From Pyronema omphalodes (Eukaryota > Ascomycota > Pezizomycetes > Pezizales > Pyronemataceae): DNA of 64,000 bases. The DNA lies in contig JAJJXM010000031.1 of the NCBI GenBank assembly GCA_024516155.1, forward strand, positions 607,718 through 671,717. The letters run 5' to 3'. The translations under genes and the position numbers were made by a program. Below are positions 21,082-31,743 of this stretch, piece after piece. The notes below the pieces were generated by a model. It saw only the letters and a list, made by a program, of their open reading frames with translations. It did not search any database and had not been told where the DNA came from. Within the stretch, counting starts at the first letter, position 1. Each line of letters opens with the position of its first letter.

Positions 21082-21609
21082 ATGTGCCCTCCTTCCGAAT
21101 TCCGACAGAAAGCCCCAGGTGTCTATGGTGGGGTATATATCAATGCATGGAAGAATGGAAGAATGGAAGAAGTACCGGCAGAAATAGAAATAAACAAAAC
21201 TGCAATTCCATCCGCGATTGTGGAGATGTTTACTCCACAACAGTGTAGAGGTGCAAAGGTAGTTACAGTCCACGATGCATCGGGGAACAACAACGGAGAT
21301 ATTTGCAATACAATGTACATACGCTATAAGAAATATCAGCGAGAAGGAAAGGAGGAAAAAAAAAACAGCGCACATATAACCATCAGTAACTTTTACCTAT
21401 CATATGACAATAGATACATGGTCAGTACATACTATATATATGAAAAGCACACTCAGGATCATTTAATTAAAGATCTCTGGAGTCTGAATTTTGAAACCCC
21501 AACCATAAAAATGGAAGACATCCTTCATACCAGTGCACACATGGTTTGCCTAATCCAGTATAGTCGCGACTCGTGGTGCAACGCTACATATGCTACTATT
21601 AGACACTAG
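21082..21609 (+). CDS. Unrecognised protein unique to the central unit (175 aa)
   Basis: ATG after a CCATAA repeat; the protein starts MCPPSEFRQKAPGVYGGVYI. It has mixed hydrophobic/polar, beta-rich-looking composition with several Trp/Tyr and Cys. There is no low complexity, unlike most frames here. It ends at TAG 21,607-21,609. The flanks (20,950-21,015 and from 21,990) match the corresponding DNA in the right arm (30,718-30,770 and from 30,790), where this gene is missing and only about 20-30 bp intervene. A second frame (21,746-22,153) follows and could be part of the same gene if spliced. Function unknown. Confidence 0.5.
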   Translation: MCPPSEFRQKAPGVYGGVYINAWKNGRMEEVPAEIEINKTAIPSAIVEMFTPQQCRGAKVVTVHDASGNNNGDICNTMYIRYKKYQREGKEEKKNSAHITISNFYLSYDNRYMVSTYYIYEKHTQDHLIKDLWSLNFETPTIKMEDILHTSAHMVCLIQYSRDSWCNATYATIRH

Positions 21610-21745
21610 CCGGTAGCATCGCCGCAGCATCGGTAACGAACCCGATGATGCCGGATTGCTGAGTAAGCAGATTAAGGAAAATGTAGTGATGCGTTGTGAC
21701 TGGGGAGAAGGGGAGAAGGGGAGAATAAACTAACTGTAGTTTTAC

Positions 21746-22153
21746 ATGTATGTATGTAGCCATATCACTCCAGAAATCTATTATATATTAGTTGTAGATC
21801 CAACCATGAAATCTGTGTTGATGGTCAACTGTCGTCATCGATATAAAGATCATTTTGTCTGGGATAAGCTTCGTTCTATTTATCATGATTTCGATATTCT
21901 CGAGAGCGGATATCAGTCAGAAAGTAAGGTTCTATGGAAACGCGTTTGCTGGGTCTCATTTTTGATAGGATATACAGAACAGCAGCAGGGAGTAGGGGTA
22001 ATCAAGATCACTATGACGAAACCCGTTATTTTGAAGGTGGTTGATTTACGAAATACATTCTGTTTTAGTAGGCTCCACGGCCCTCAACCTGGGGACAGAG
22101 GGCTAAATGATCAAATCAGAAGAAAAAATAATACCCCAGTAGTATATCTGTAA
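21746..22153 (+). CDS. Hypothetical ORF, possibly second part of the preceding gene (135 aa)
   Basis: Begins MYVCSHITPEIYYILVVDPT and contains WDKLRSIYHDFDILESGYQS. Its last ~45 residues run into DNA shared with both inverted-repeat arms (motif MTKPVILKVVDLRNTF), where short frames with the same peptide remain. It may be an independent ORF, a downstream exon, or an accidental fusion of unique and shared sequence. Confidence 0.35.
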   Translation: MYVCSHITPEIYYILVVDPTMKSVLMVNCRHRYKDHFVWDKLRSIYHDFDILESGYQSESKVLWKRVCWVSFLIGYTEQQQGVGVIKITMTKPVILKVVDLRNTFCFSRLHGPQPGDRGLNDQIRRKNNTPVVYL

Positions 22154-22725
22154 TTAATTTTAAATCTTATGCTTTGTCCAATTTTGATTGATAAACAATC
22201 AAAATTGGTGTATGGTGTTTTCCGGGCTTGCGTTTAAGGATCGGTCGGGCAGAGCCATGGCTAGGTTCATGAGTGATCACGCGATGTCAGTGGGTTGAGT
22301 GATCCAGCATGTCTGGACAGAAGGCTAGGACACGATTTGCCGGAATTAGACTCGAGGTTTTCAAAGTTGCCATGCTTGATTTATCTAATCCAGGTGGATA
22401 TTTGTATATCAAAAGATGAAGTAAGTATCTCGATAATCAGAAGGCGGTAGGAGACCCAACCACAATCCTCGATGTATTGTCTTGAATCTGCTTGACTTTG
22501 TTTGCAGTTAGTGATTTTAGCCTGGATTATCGAAAGGGAAGACGCATTTAATCTCTAGACCTGTTCGGTGTGCCGAGTTTGATCAATGCAGTCTCTAGAC
22601 CGGCAAGTGTGTTCTAAACCCTTCTTAAGTTAATCCTCCACCGTACCCTGCATTCAGTTACTACCACCACCACCACCACAACACTCAGACTCCACCCTAG
22701 GTCCCTCTACCAACGAGTATTCACG

Positions 22726-23096
22726 ATGGTATCGTCTACACCGCCCAAAGACTCGACAGGTATGACTTCACCTCCTGTATCCATAACGAACTCCTTATCG
22801 CTCAACTAACAATTTCCGAAGCTGAGGTTCAAGAAACGAATTTCGCCACATCCGAGCTTATCGAAAAATACAAGGAAGAGAATTCCAGGCTAAGAAAAGA
22901 CATTCAGAAACTGGAGAATACTGTAAACGAAGCGATGGGAGATTTCAGCTCATATATCGAAAATAGTCTCGACGACCACGACCAGTGCGAACAACGAATT
23001 AACGCGCTGGAGAAGGAATTGAAGATTGTTCGGGAATCTAAGAGGGAGCTGCTGAAGCAATTAACTACTATTATTGATGCCCACACTGATAAGTGA
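22726..23096 (+). CDS. Family B two-exon coiled-coil protein, central copy (102 aa)
   Basis: Exon 1 is 22,726-22,759, intron 22,760-22,821 (62 nt, GTATGA, branch CAACTAAC, acceptor CGAAG), and exon 2 is 22,822-23,096. The protein starts MVSSTPPKDST, then forms one long heptad-rich helix to KRELLKQLTTIIDAHTDK. About 70% identical by eye to the arm copies, so it is an older duplicate. Unlike the arm copies its upstream region has no SINE-like insert. It is followed by its own A gene. Confidence 0.75.
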
Positions 23097-23593
23097 GGGG
23101 TATTTTGGAAGCCGGTTGGTAGTTGGAGTCTAGAGATAATGTAAGGAATACGAATAGTTGTGGTCGGGCTGATTACAATAGGCAGCTAGCTTGAAATGTT
23201 TTGGAAGAACCTGTGCTGCTGAAATGGTTTTGTAAATGAGTCATGTTTTGCTACTATTATGTTTATTATGTTTTCTTTCATTACTGTCGGTATGAATCAT
23301 GTTAAGGAATGGTAGACTTGACCTCCAACCTCTTAACCCCAAGCCACACCATGTCCATCGTGTTCCATTGTCACTGGGTCATATTTTTTTCCTTCCATTT
23401 TACCGCACAGACCTGTTACCTGTCACATAGAACTTGAATGTATTCAGTATGACATTGCCTGCTTCATCTACGACTTCAGTTTCCATTCAGAACAAATGTT
23501 GTGTGCGATATCCGAAGGATAGAAGCAATTTAATACCGCTACCATTGAGCTCCTTAACAAGACTTTCATCGTAAACAGAAAAAACAAGCAACT

Positions 23594-23737
23594 ATGAACC
23601 GCTCTTCAAAATTTTACGGAACACCTGGTATCACTTTGATCTTCCCAGAGGATAGAAACTGCTTGATACATGAGTTGTGGCTCTTAGTGGAAGGCATGAG
23701 AAATATTTTGCAAGCAAGGAGTAACTATAGACAGTAA
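23594..23737 (+). CDS. Short ORF in B-A spacer (47 aa)
   Basis: MNRSSKFYGTPGITLIFPED.. to TAA. The right-arm spacer at about 32,590-32,670 has a related peptide (ISLILPKETNCLIYRL) in a shifted context. The left arm has lost this DNA. Probably a decayed gene fragment. Confidence 0.25.
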   Translation: MNRSSKFYGTPGITLIFPEDRNCLIHELWLLVEGMRNILQARSNYRQ

Positions 23738-23848
23738 GTGTCTACTCCCCATCCAGTCATGCCCAGCTACCTTTGCGGCCCTCATTATCCATGTTCGCAG
23801 CAGATTAGGCGGCAGCAAATCAACGTCACGATCCGTCACTCATTATTC

Positions 23849-24076
23849 GGTACTCAGCATATTCGCCTCCGGTGCCTGGTCAAGATCAACCCCATGACCA
23901 GGGGTTGAAATCTGTGAAAATTTTCATTCCTCAGTCTGGCGATTGTTTGAAAATTAACTATCCTTGTGTACCCTATCCCTCTCCCTGGGGTCTTCTGCCT
24001 ATTTAAACACCGCAACTCCTCAGCTCCCCCTCACCATCCCACATCTACAAACCGCAGCGGTAGTTACATCACAAAC
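23849..24076 (+). promoter_or_regulatory. Conserved family A promoter block, central copy
   Basis: Same block as upstream of the other A genes: GGTACTCAGCATATTCGCC, the inverted repeat CAACCCC-ATGACCA-GGGGTTG, palindrome GAAAATTTTC, TATTTAA at about 24,000, and CCGCAGCGG close to the ATG. Confidence 0.65.
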
Positions 24077-24886
24077 ATGGCTTCCAGCACCCCTTCCCAT
24101 TCTTCCTCTCCCCCTTCTCTTGTCCACACATCTTCATCCGAGGACTATCATTCCGAAGATTCGCACGCCGACGACTACGAAGACGAGGACGACCAGGACG
24201 ATTACTACGATAACGACGACCATGACTACGACGACGTCGAAGACGACGAAAACAACAACGACGAATACTTGTTCATATCAGAAATGCCCCCTTCCAATCG
24301 CACCAACGTACCCACAACCCATGCCGCGCGCGCCCGACACCTTCTCTCCATATCCGCCAGTACCCAACGCACCAACCAGGAGAACGCCGTGCTGCAAGCC
24401 AAGCTCAACCAACTTCTCCACATCAACCTTCTTCTCAAACAAGAGAATCTCCGGCTTCGCGAGGAACTCAGAATCGCTGATCTAGCCATGAGAGCGGCAG
24501 AGGAGATGACCAAGACAAGGTGTTCTTGTGATAAGTGTGCGGAGAATCCTCACTTTTTGCATCCTGGTTCTGTTGATCAGGAGCTGCTCATGTCCTTAGT
24601 ACAGAGGATTAGGGATAATGAGAACCGACAGAGACGGCTGATGCAGGATCTTATTGCGACTCGTGACCAGATCAATGGTGATGCTGTTGAGGAGGATGAG
24701 CGAGATAAGGAGGATGAACAGGACTACGAGGAGGATGCCGATAGGGAGGAGGACGCCGAGCATGAGATTGACTCTGACTACGTGCAGGATTCCCAGCAGC
24801 AGGCCAATCTTGAGCCCGAGGAGGAGCTCAAGCACAAGAAGCCCCAGTCTGTTGCTCCCTTGATGGCTGTCAACAACCAGAAGTGA
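24077..24886 (+). CDS. Family A acidic coiled-coil protein, central copy (269 aa)
   Basis: Longest A paralogue. The acidic N-terminal Asp/Glu/Tyr/Asn tract is expanded (about residues 25-75). The zipper segment (LQAKLNQLLHINLLLKQENL), the CSCDKC cluster and the second helix are almost identical to the other copies. The start is the shared ACAAACATGG; the longer upstream frame back to 23,966 lies inside the promoter block and is not used. It ends in NNQK because CAG replaces the TAG stop of the other two copies. Confidence 0.8.
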   Translation: MASSTPSHSSSPPSLVHTSSSEDYHSEDSHADDYEDEDDQDDYYDNDDHDYDDVEDDENNNDEYLFISEMPPSNRTNVPTTHAARARHLLSISASTQRTNQENAVLQAKLNQLLHINLLLKQENLRLREELRIADLAMRAAEEMTKTRCSCDKCAENPHFLHPGSVDQELLMSLVQRIRDNENRQRRLMQDLIATRDQINGDAVEEDERDKEDEQDYEEDADREEDAEHEIDSDYVQDSQQQANLEPEEELKHKKPQSVAPLMAVNNQK

Positions 24887-25564
24887 TGGAAGATCTGTGC
24901 GTTCAGGGTCAATGGGTAGATCAGCGGGACTGAGTGGCTTTTGTACGTTGCATGAATCACGATGCCTGTATATTTTACTATCATTTTCTGTACTGTCTGA
25001 AAGTCGTGCTATCTACTTTTTGACTTTGTTACTACCTTTATTCTACTCTGAAAAAAGAAATACCCATGCGAGTAAAAAATTGTAATACTTCAGGTCTAAT
25101 CAGTCAAGGATTTTGAATTGTGTGCAATCCACCCATAATCTAGAATTGACCCTTCGGTGTCCGACTCAATCTGATGTGTACACCTAGCGTGGATTATACC
25201 CCCATTTACTATAACCCTTCGACCATTGATACGAGACGGACTAGGGACAGCAGTAGAAAGGGAGTTTAAGGGTCAAGGAGTATGGCGTACTTAAGATTCA
25301 GATGGTAAGGTCGCGGGTAATGAAGGGATGGGCACCGTCGATAGAGAAAGATTCAGAATAGGTAAAGGTAATCGGGATAAAGGTGAAACGGAAGAGAGTT
25401 AATTCGTTGGTGCATTTACCTCCGTTGGATTTTGTCACCCATTTTTTATGTATTGGATGCAATTCCTCACAGAACATTTCTCCAGATATTTCAAGGGTAC
25501 TACAGCCGCCATACACGCCGATGTTCGACATTGACCCGTAATTCAACCGAGTAATAGCTGTAGT
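24887..25564 (+). other. Spacer between central A gene and right arm
   Basis: The first ~190 bp match the 3' flank of the other A genes, ending at CTGAAAAAA. The sequence around 25,500-25,560 also resembles 34,050-34,110 beyond the outer A gene. No gene seen; a minus frame at 25,298-25,792 has no support. Confidence 0.4.
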
Positions 25565-26094
25565 GGTATTTATCGCGAGACTGTGATGTAATTCTGAGTT
25601 TAATACTCCCCTTGAAGCTACGTAGCGAAAAATGTGAACCAGTCCTGCCTTGCGGTTCTTATCTTCGTGTCCAGACCCACCTTGTACTCTACTTTGACAG
25701 CAATACATCGGGCAGAACCCTATGCATCCCTGCACCCTAACTCTGGAATCCCTGCAAACGTACTCAGCAAATGTAGTCAGCAAACTCTCCAATGGGCCCG
25801 CGTCCTTGCACTATCAGAAAGAAAAAACTTCCATTTTTTGCTATATTCATGCATGCTAAGTCCGGACTATCGCTTAGATCCAGTGATGACTTTTAATATC
25901 GCGGAAATGTCAGTTACGGCTCTACCGATTCCTCCATGTATGATCCACCTTGATGCTCCACCTATATGTTCCATGAATAAGCCCACTATCCAGCTACATT
26001 ATACCCACCATATCCAATTGAAACATATCAATAGCTCCCCCCCCCCCCTCCTCCCCCCTCCCCCTCCCCCCCCCCAAGATCTTCCTCTGCAGTC

Positions 26095-26901
26095 ATGGTC
26101 ACCACATTACCCTCTTACGACCCGCTACCTACCCTCGCCGGCACCATAAAGCCCGGAATACCCGAAGCCAACAACACCGACAACACCGACAACGCCGACC
26201 ATAACGCCAATGAGTCCGAATCAACACTAGTCGCACAAGCGACCCGACAACTCCTAAACTTCAACGAAATAATCCAAAAGCTACAAGCAACCAAAGAAAC
26301 AACCGAATCAGCCTTGAAAGAAGAAAACAGGCGTCTCGTCAACGAAATCTCTAATCTAACAGCTGAACTCTCCTCCATGAGGGAACAACGGGATTCCGCA
26401 CGGCAGCAACTAGAGAAAGCCCAGAAGCGATATGAGGTAGAGATAACGGAGCTGGGGGAACAGAATAGTAAACTTCAAAATGTTATGAGGCGGTTGGAAC
26501 AGTATGGTTCGTTTGGAAATGTTGTGGAATTGATGAGGAAGTATGAAGAGATGGAGGAGAATATGACAGAGGAGGAAAAAAAGTTGTTGGAATATCATGA
26601 GGAGATGGAGAAATCTGAGGAGGATTGGAATGGTGTCGGAGTGCAGCTGACGGAGAATGGGAGGAATATCAAGAAACAGATGAACAGGTGTGATGAGATT
26701 GAAGAAAGACTTGATGGGAGTGAAAAGAAACTGAGAGAACAGGAGGAAAAGTTGCAGGAGGTGAGGGAGGGACTGGTCGGGGTAAATATGAAACTCAATG
26801 AACTGGATCTGGCGGTACTACCGGAGAAACCACATGAAGGTGGGTTCTTTTGCAGAATGACGGTAGGATATCCTTCTCATGATTACAGATACATGGAGTG
26901 A
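26095..26901 (+). CDS. Family C long coiled-coil protein, right copy (268 aa)
   Basis: MVTTLPSYDPLPTLAG start, preceded by a C-rich leader (26,036-26,075). Same layout as the left copy: Asn/Asp/Thr-rich start, then ~200 residues of heptad helix, then GGFFCRMTVGYPSHDYRYME. Ends at TGA where the left copy has CGA, so seven residues shorter. In the stretch I aligned by eye (about 120 bp near 26,570) there are 8 differences, mostly transitions. Confidence 0.75.
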   Translation: MVTTLPSYDPLPTLAGTIKPGIPEANNTDNTDNADHNANESESTLVAQATRQLLNFNEIIQKLQATKETTESALKEENRRLVNEISNLTAELSSMREQRDSARQQLEKAQKRYEVEITELGEQNSKLQNVMRRLEQYGSFGNVVELMRKYEEMEENMTEEEKKLLEYHEEMEKSEEDWNGVGVQLTENGRNIKKQMNRCDEIEERLDGSEKKLREQEEKLQEVREGLVGVNMKLNELDLAVLPEKPHEGGFFCRMTVGYPSHDYRYME

Positions 26902-28091
26902 AGACACTCATTATGGGTCTAGCCTATGAAAATAATACCAGCGGGAATGGTCGAGATTTCGAAAGGTTATCCGTCCTTTGTTCCGGGGCAGTTTATCTAC
27001 GTCGAGCGTTCAAGAATTTCGCAGTTCTTAGTAATCTTTCCCTGATCAATTTCCGAAGTGAGGATACCGGCTAATCATTATTTTAGCATTTCGAAAACAT
27101 TGTAATGGCTCTGTGGGGTGTCAATTTGACTCGAGCGCGGCTGCGGTCGTTTCCATGGAACATCATCAGTAAGCATAATAACAGTGAGTGGATAAAGAAC
27201 TTGTCACGGTCACGTCGTATCTATATTTGCTGCAATGGTGTTCGAAGCCCGGATGATCCAGAGTTTTGGTGCGTTTTGTTTGGTGCAACTCTGAATTGAA
27301 AACCGAGAGAACTCTGTTTCTGACGATCGCGACGGCGATTATGTACAAATGCGGTGTATATAGGAGAATGGTGCAGCTTGGATACCTGGGAATCAACGCG
27401 TGTTTATTCAGACACCTACAGAGACACTAGTGTATGTTTTAACGTATTGATGTCATCCAAAACACGTACCCATAACATGACATCAATCTTTAAAGGCCAT
27501 TGAGAGATGTTCCTACGCTAAAACTTCATTTTCAACCAATGCATATTGGAGTTGGCTGAAGCCAAGGCTTATAAGGCTAGTTTTATCTACGAAAGAGGTT
27601 CGTTTATATTTGACGTTGATATGCAGAAGTGTTTTGCTCTCTCAATTCTTGCTGATAATATGGAACGTTTTACAGAAGTTGAGTTTCACAGTGGCCACGT
27701 TTGAGATATTCGCAGCACCCGTTAAGGCATTGAATGCATTCCATTCCCCGGGGAAAGGTGGGACTAACAAACAACAAACGCCAGCCGCTTATCTGAATAC
27801 ATCAGCGCGAATACCAGGTAACGGGAATGGGTTCTGGAAAGTGGTGTGCAAAGACTTGCATAGCCGACTGGCGACAGTCCGCGAGGCCACTGCGAGGAGA
27901 ATAACACGACATACGTAGTCACTTCACGGAAGTCGGGATAAGTTACTTGACCGCAATCCGAATTCCCACAGATGTCGTCTCTTGGTCGGCCAATACCTTT
28001 TAGTGCAGCCGACCTCAACAATATTTAAAGCGTCCGCCCACCACCTAAGCGTTCACAAACCATCTAGTCGCTTTTGACTATTCCGCCCACG
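26902..28091 (+). other. Conserved spacer between C and D, right arm
   Basis: Inverse copy of 9,270-10,408. Contains a 64-codon ATG frame at 27,105-27,299 (MALWGVNLTRARLRS..), differing from its left counterpart at only a couple of residues, and a TTG-initiated frame at 27,610-27,918 that is not credible. A TATA-like ATATTTAAAGC is at 28,020-28,030, upstream of D. Confidence 0.4.
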
Positions 28092-29180
28092 ATGCCTAGT
28101 CAAAACAATTCATCTCCTGGAATGTTTTCTCCCCCACTTTTCTGGCAGTTTGATTCTCCCATCGATGACATGGATGTGGACGCTCAACTCCCACAACAAC
28201 CACCTCCTCAACAGGCGAATGGCTTCTTTCAGGGCTTTGATCAGGCCTCTGGTGATCCCCAGAATGCAATTCCTGCCGATATTCAGTATTCTCGCAACTC
28301 GGAACCTGGAATGTTTTCTCCCCCACTTTTCTGGCAGTTTGATTCTCCCATCGATGACATGGATGTGGGCGCTCAACTCCCACAACAACCACCTCCTCAA
28401 CAGGCGAATGGCTTCTTTCAGGGCTTTGATCAGGCCTCTGGTGATCCCCAGAATGCAATTCCTGCCGATATTCAGTATTCTCGCAACTCGGAACCTGGAA
28501 TGTTTTCTCCCCCACTTTTCTGGCAGCTTGATTCTCCCATCGATGACATGGATGTGGGCGCTCAACTCCCACAACAACCACCTCCTCAACAGGCGAATGG
28601 CTTCTTTCAGGGCTTTGATCAGGCCTCTGGTGATCCCCAGAATGCAATTCCTGCCGATATTCAGTATTCTCGCAACTCGGATCCTGCACCTACCCCCGAC
28701 AGGCAGTCACCCATTGACAACATGGCCACACCTACGGACATACTACTAGGCCCCTTGCAAAGAATGAATATCTCGCCCGGATACATTTCTGGAGAACCCA
28801 GTGGACTTCATAACGAAATGCCTGCCGATATTCAAAATCCACCTGCCGCACACGTTCCGCCAGTGTCCACGGTCAACGTGGCAGACGCTGCAAGGTGGTG
28901 GAAGGACAAGGAAACGGATGAAACTCGGATGATGAGGGACGAACAAGCAGCGAGGATTAAAGCGGCGAGGATTAAAGCGGAATTAAAAATAAGAGATTAT
29001 AACAGGAGGGCAAAAATGCATGAATATACGATGAACAATAGCGCAGACGAAAGAGAGAGGGTTAGAGCGGAAAAGTCTATGAGGAAGCTTCGGTGCAAGA
29101 TATGGAACGTCAGGGATAAGCTACACAACCCCGAGAGGAGGGCGAGGGAAATGTCCCGGGTGGTCCGTGGACTTGACTGA
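28092..29180 (+). CDS. Family D protein with three 63-residue repeats, right copy (362 aa)
   Basis: MPSQNNSSPGMF start. Three full 63-residue units (189 bp each) are almost identical to one another, including at silent sites, which implies recent homogenisation. A Pro-rich middle and basic helical C-terminus ending SRVVRGLD follow. Compared with the left copy, unit 3 has not lost 11 residues. Frames on the opposite strand across the repeats are shadows. Confidence 0.75.
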   Translation: MPSQNNSSPGMFSPPLFWQFDSPIDDMDVDAQLPQQPPPQQANGFFQGFDQASGDPQNAIPADIQYSRNSEPGMFSPPLFWQFDSPIDDMDVGAQLPQQPPPQQANGFFQGFDQASGDPQNAIPADIQYSRNSEPGMFSPPLFWQLDSPIDDMDVGAQLPQQPPPQQANGFFQGFDQASGDPQNAIPADIQYSRNSDPAPTPDRQSPIDNMATPTDILLGPLQRMNISPGYISGEPSGLHNEMPADIQNPPAAHVPPVSTVNVADAARWWKDKETDETRMMRDEQAARIKAARIKAELKIRDYNRRAKMHEYTMNNSADERERVRAEKSMRKLRCKIWNVRDKLHNPERRAREMSRVVRGLD

Positions 29181-29239
29181 GAGGGTATGTCAAATTTCAA
29201 AATGTTAATAAAAAAGCAGTCGAACTGACTGTATTATAG

Positions 29240-29434
29240 CCTCTTCTGTGGCCCCGCAATGGCAAGGTCCTCATTTACAACGCCAGCCGATACGGAGATT
29301 TAAACGAAAGATACGTTGATTTTGAGAAGATCGGAGACTTTGAGGTAAAGAATGGTTTTACTTAATCCCTAGAATTCTCGATTTGCTAACAGGATGTGAT
29401 ATAGGAATTCAAAAACGTTCGAACAGACCAATAG
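29240..29434 (+). pseudogene. Mini-gene remnant downstream of D (start codon lost)
   Basis: Exon-like 29,240-29,344 and 29,405-29,434 with an intact 60-nt intron (GTAAAG..GATATAG). The frame reads NGKVLIYNASRYGDLNERYV..VRTDQ, TAG. The CCATGGCCCGC of the left arm is CTGTGGCCCCGC here, removing the ATG and adding a base. It could still be translated as a 3' exon if joined to upstream sequence. Confidence 0.5.
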
Positions 29435-29917
29435 CATCTCGAGCTTCCTTCGGAGATTGCACTCTTGTCCAACTATACAACCCGAGCCACGAATTACTAG
29501 TCTAAATTCTGCGAGAGAATCCGAAAAATTGATATTAGCAAGGTTATGGATTTCGGAACATACGCCGCGGGACCATCTGGTAGAAGTTTGTCATCAATTG
29601 TCTATGTCTGTGCCCTCGTTTATAGCTTCAGTGTGGTGGTTTTTATGTATATTAAAAAGACATCTAATATCAACTGAACGTTTTTCTCTTTGACAACATG
29701 AATGATCTTCCGTTGTAAACTTTGGCTTGTGTGACTGTGATTGAAAGCTTCATATATCTGAATATTTTACCACCCACAGTGAATCAACTTCTCGAACCAA
29801 ACCATTTGTTGTGACATTCCCTAAACTAGACAAACCAAATTCTTGCTCAATTTCATAGCGGAGACAGCCCGACCATGAGCCTAAACAAAAACTTTCGCAG
29901 CAGCTGTAAAGCGAAGT

Positions 29918-30358
29918 ATGACGAATATGAGGAATATGAGGAATATAACGAACAGAAGAAGCAAACGGGAAGAAAGCTTACCGGCACATCACTATCCTCC
30001 ATCATCACGATACATACATACTCCGTTCAAAAGCTCTCGCCGGCACACGCCCCCACTCCTGCCACATATCATTTTGCCATCCACCCGCAGCACAAACCCC
30101 ACCACTAAACCTTTCTTCCACCATCCGCAATTCCACAAAAACATCACTCGCTTGGATGAACATTTTGGTCCTTGCCTTTGTCTTGATTATCTTCCGAAGA
30201 TACCCAAAGCACGCAACCCCAATCCCACACAGACTCTCTTCTTGATATTTGTTCCCTGCCATCGTCATACTTTCCGTTCTACTTTCACTATATCGAGCTC
30301 TCCACCAAGCCCACAAAGCTCTCCCCGACAAGCTCTCCCAAACAAGCTTTCCCACTAA
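29918..30358 (+). CDS. Hypothetical basic Pro/His/Ser-rich ORF (146 aa), right copy
   Basis: Counterpart of 7,031-7,462, with an extra in-frame MRN unit. An overlapping frame 29,875-30,108 (MSLNKNFRSSCKAKYDEYEE) is open here but stops after ten codons in the left arm. No recognisable domain. Confidence 0.25.
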   Translation: MTNMRNMRNITNRRSKREESLPAHHYPPSSRYIHTPFKSSRRHTPPLLPHIILPSTRSTNPTTKPFFHHPQFHKNITRLDEHFGPCLCLDYLPKIPKARNPNPTQTLFLIFVPCHRHTFRSTFTISSSPPSPQSSPRQALPNKLSH

Positions 30359-30521
30359 CCGCAACTGCAGTCTGATCACAGCAACCCCACAGCCCCAAAA
30401 TACCACCATTCACCGCCACCAGCATCTCTTCCTTCAGATCAAAACCTCAAATCCCCACCTCAACTGATCCCACCCAGTAACCTGGATTCTTTCCGTCTCC
30501 CCATCTTTATCTCACCTCACC

Positions 30522-30656
30522 ATGACCATGACAACACCACCAATATCCGGCCGTGATCCTGATTCCTCGGATTCCACTGCACGAGTACCCTCCAGCTCCG
30601 CCTTCGGAAACTTCCCCCAAGGCCAATCTCAGTCAATGCCGACTTCACCACTATAA
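30522..30656 (+). CDS. Short conserved ORF (44 aa), right copy
   Basis: Same 44-residue Ser/Pro/Asp-rich frame as 6,733-6,867 (PSSSAFGNFPQGQSQSMPTS). Coding status uncertain. Confidence 0.3.
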   Translation: MTMTTPPISGRDPDSSDSTARVPSSSAFGNFPQGQSQSMPTSPL

Positions 30657-31276
30657 TCCTTTGCACTCCCTGCACCGCTTCTAAGAGAGTTCTCAACTTC
30701 TACTCCGGCTACTCCCTCGATTTGCGATGCCTCAAAATATGGATCAATGTAGAGATTCCTGTCATTCCATACAAAAGAGCGGAGAATAGAGGTAATCGAG
30801 ATTACTATGACGAAGCCCGTTATTTTGAAGGTGGTTGATTTACGAAATACATTCTGTTTGAATATGCCCCAGGGCTCAACCTGGGGACAGAGGGCTAAAT
30901 GATCACATTAAAAAGGAAAACAATACCCCAGTGGTATATCTGTAATCAATAATGAATCTTATTCTGCTCCAAATTTTGACTGATAGATAATCGCAATTGG
31001 GGTATGACGTTTTCCGGGCTTGCATTTGAGGATCGGTCGAGCAGAGCCATGGCTAGGTTCATGAGCGGTCACGCGATGTCAGTGGGTTGAGTGATCCGAT
31101 GTGTCTGAAAAGGAGTCTAGGAGACGATTTGCCGGCATTAGACTTGAGGTTTTCAAAGTTGCTATGCTTAATTTATCTAAACCAGGTGAATATTTGCATA
31201 TCAAAAGATGAAGTAAGTATCTCGATAATCAGAAGGCGGTAGGAGACCCAACCACAATCCTCGATGTATTGTCTCT

Positions 31277-31499
31277 TTTTTTTTCTTTTTTATTCTATTT
31301 CATACACGCATCTAACCGTAAGGTTATGGCGGAAGCTATCTGGTTACCGTACATTGCTAACTGTCAAGTGTTACCTCAAGAGTCACCGGGAACGCCCCGG
31401 AGCGGTCATTCTTTCTTCGGGTTGTAGCCCCCCTCTCGTCTTTCATTCTCCGTTTCTGTCCTTGTCGTCGCTATGTCCTTGAGCCCTGTTCGCTCCGCA
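31277..31499 (-). mobile_element. SINE-like retroposon, right-arm copy
   Basis: Inverse of the left-arm element: a T-rich start (the A tail on the minus strand) and GCTCCGCA end, flanked by ATGTATTGTCTCT (31,264-31,276) and ATGTATTATCTCT (31,500-31,512). An identical insertion point in both arms means it was present before they were duplicated. Confidence 0.75.
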
Positions 31500-31743
31500 A
31501 TGTATTATCTCTAATCTGCTTGACTTCGTTTGCAGTTAGTGATTTTGACCCGGATTATTAAAAGGGAAGAAGCATTTAATCTCTAAACCTATTCGGTAGG
31601 TCAAGTTTGATCAATGTAGTCTCTAGACCGGCAAGCCTGTTCCAAGCCTTTATTTAATCCTCCACCGTACCCTGCATTCAGTCGCCACCACCACCATAAC
31701 ACTCAGACTCCACCCCAGGTCCCTCTGCCAACGAGTATCCATG

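Noticed and set aside
28096..28749. Long alternative-frame ORFs across the D repeats, both strands and both arms
   Set aside because: They arise because the 189-bp repeat is open in several frames. Only the D frame continues into non-repeat sequence with a sensible C-terminus.
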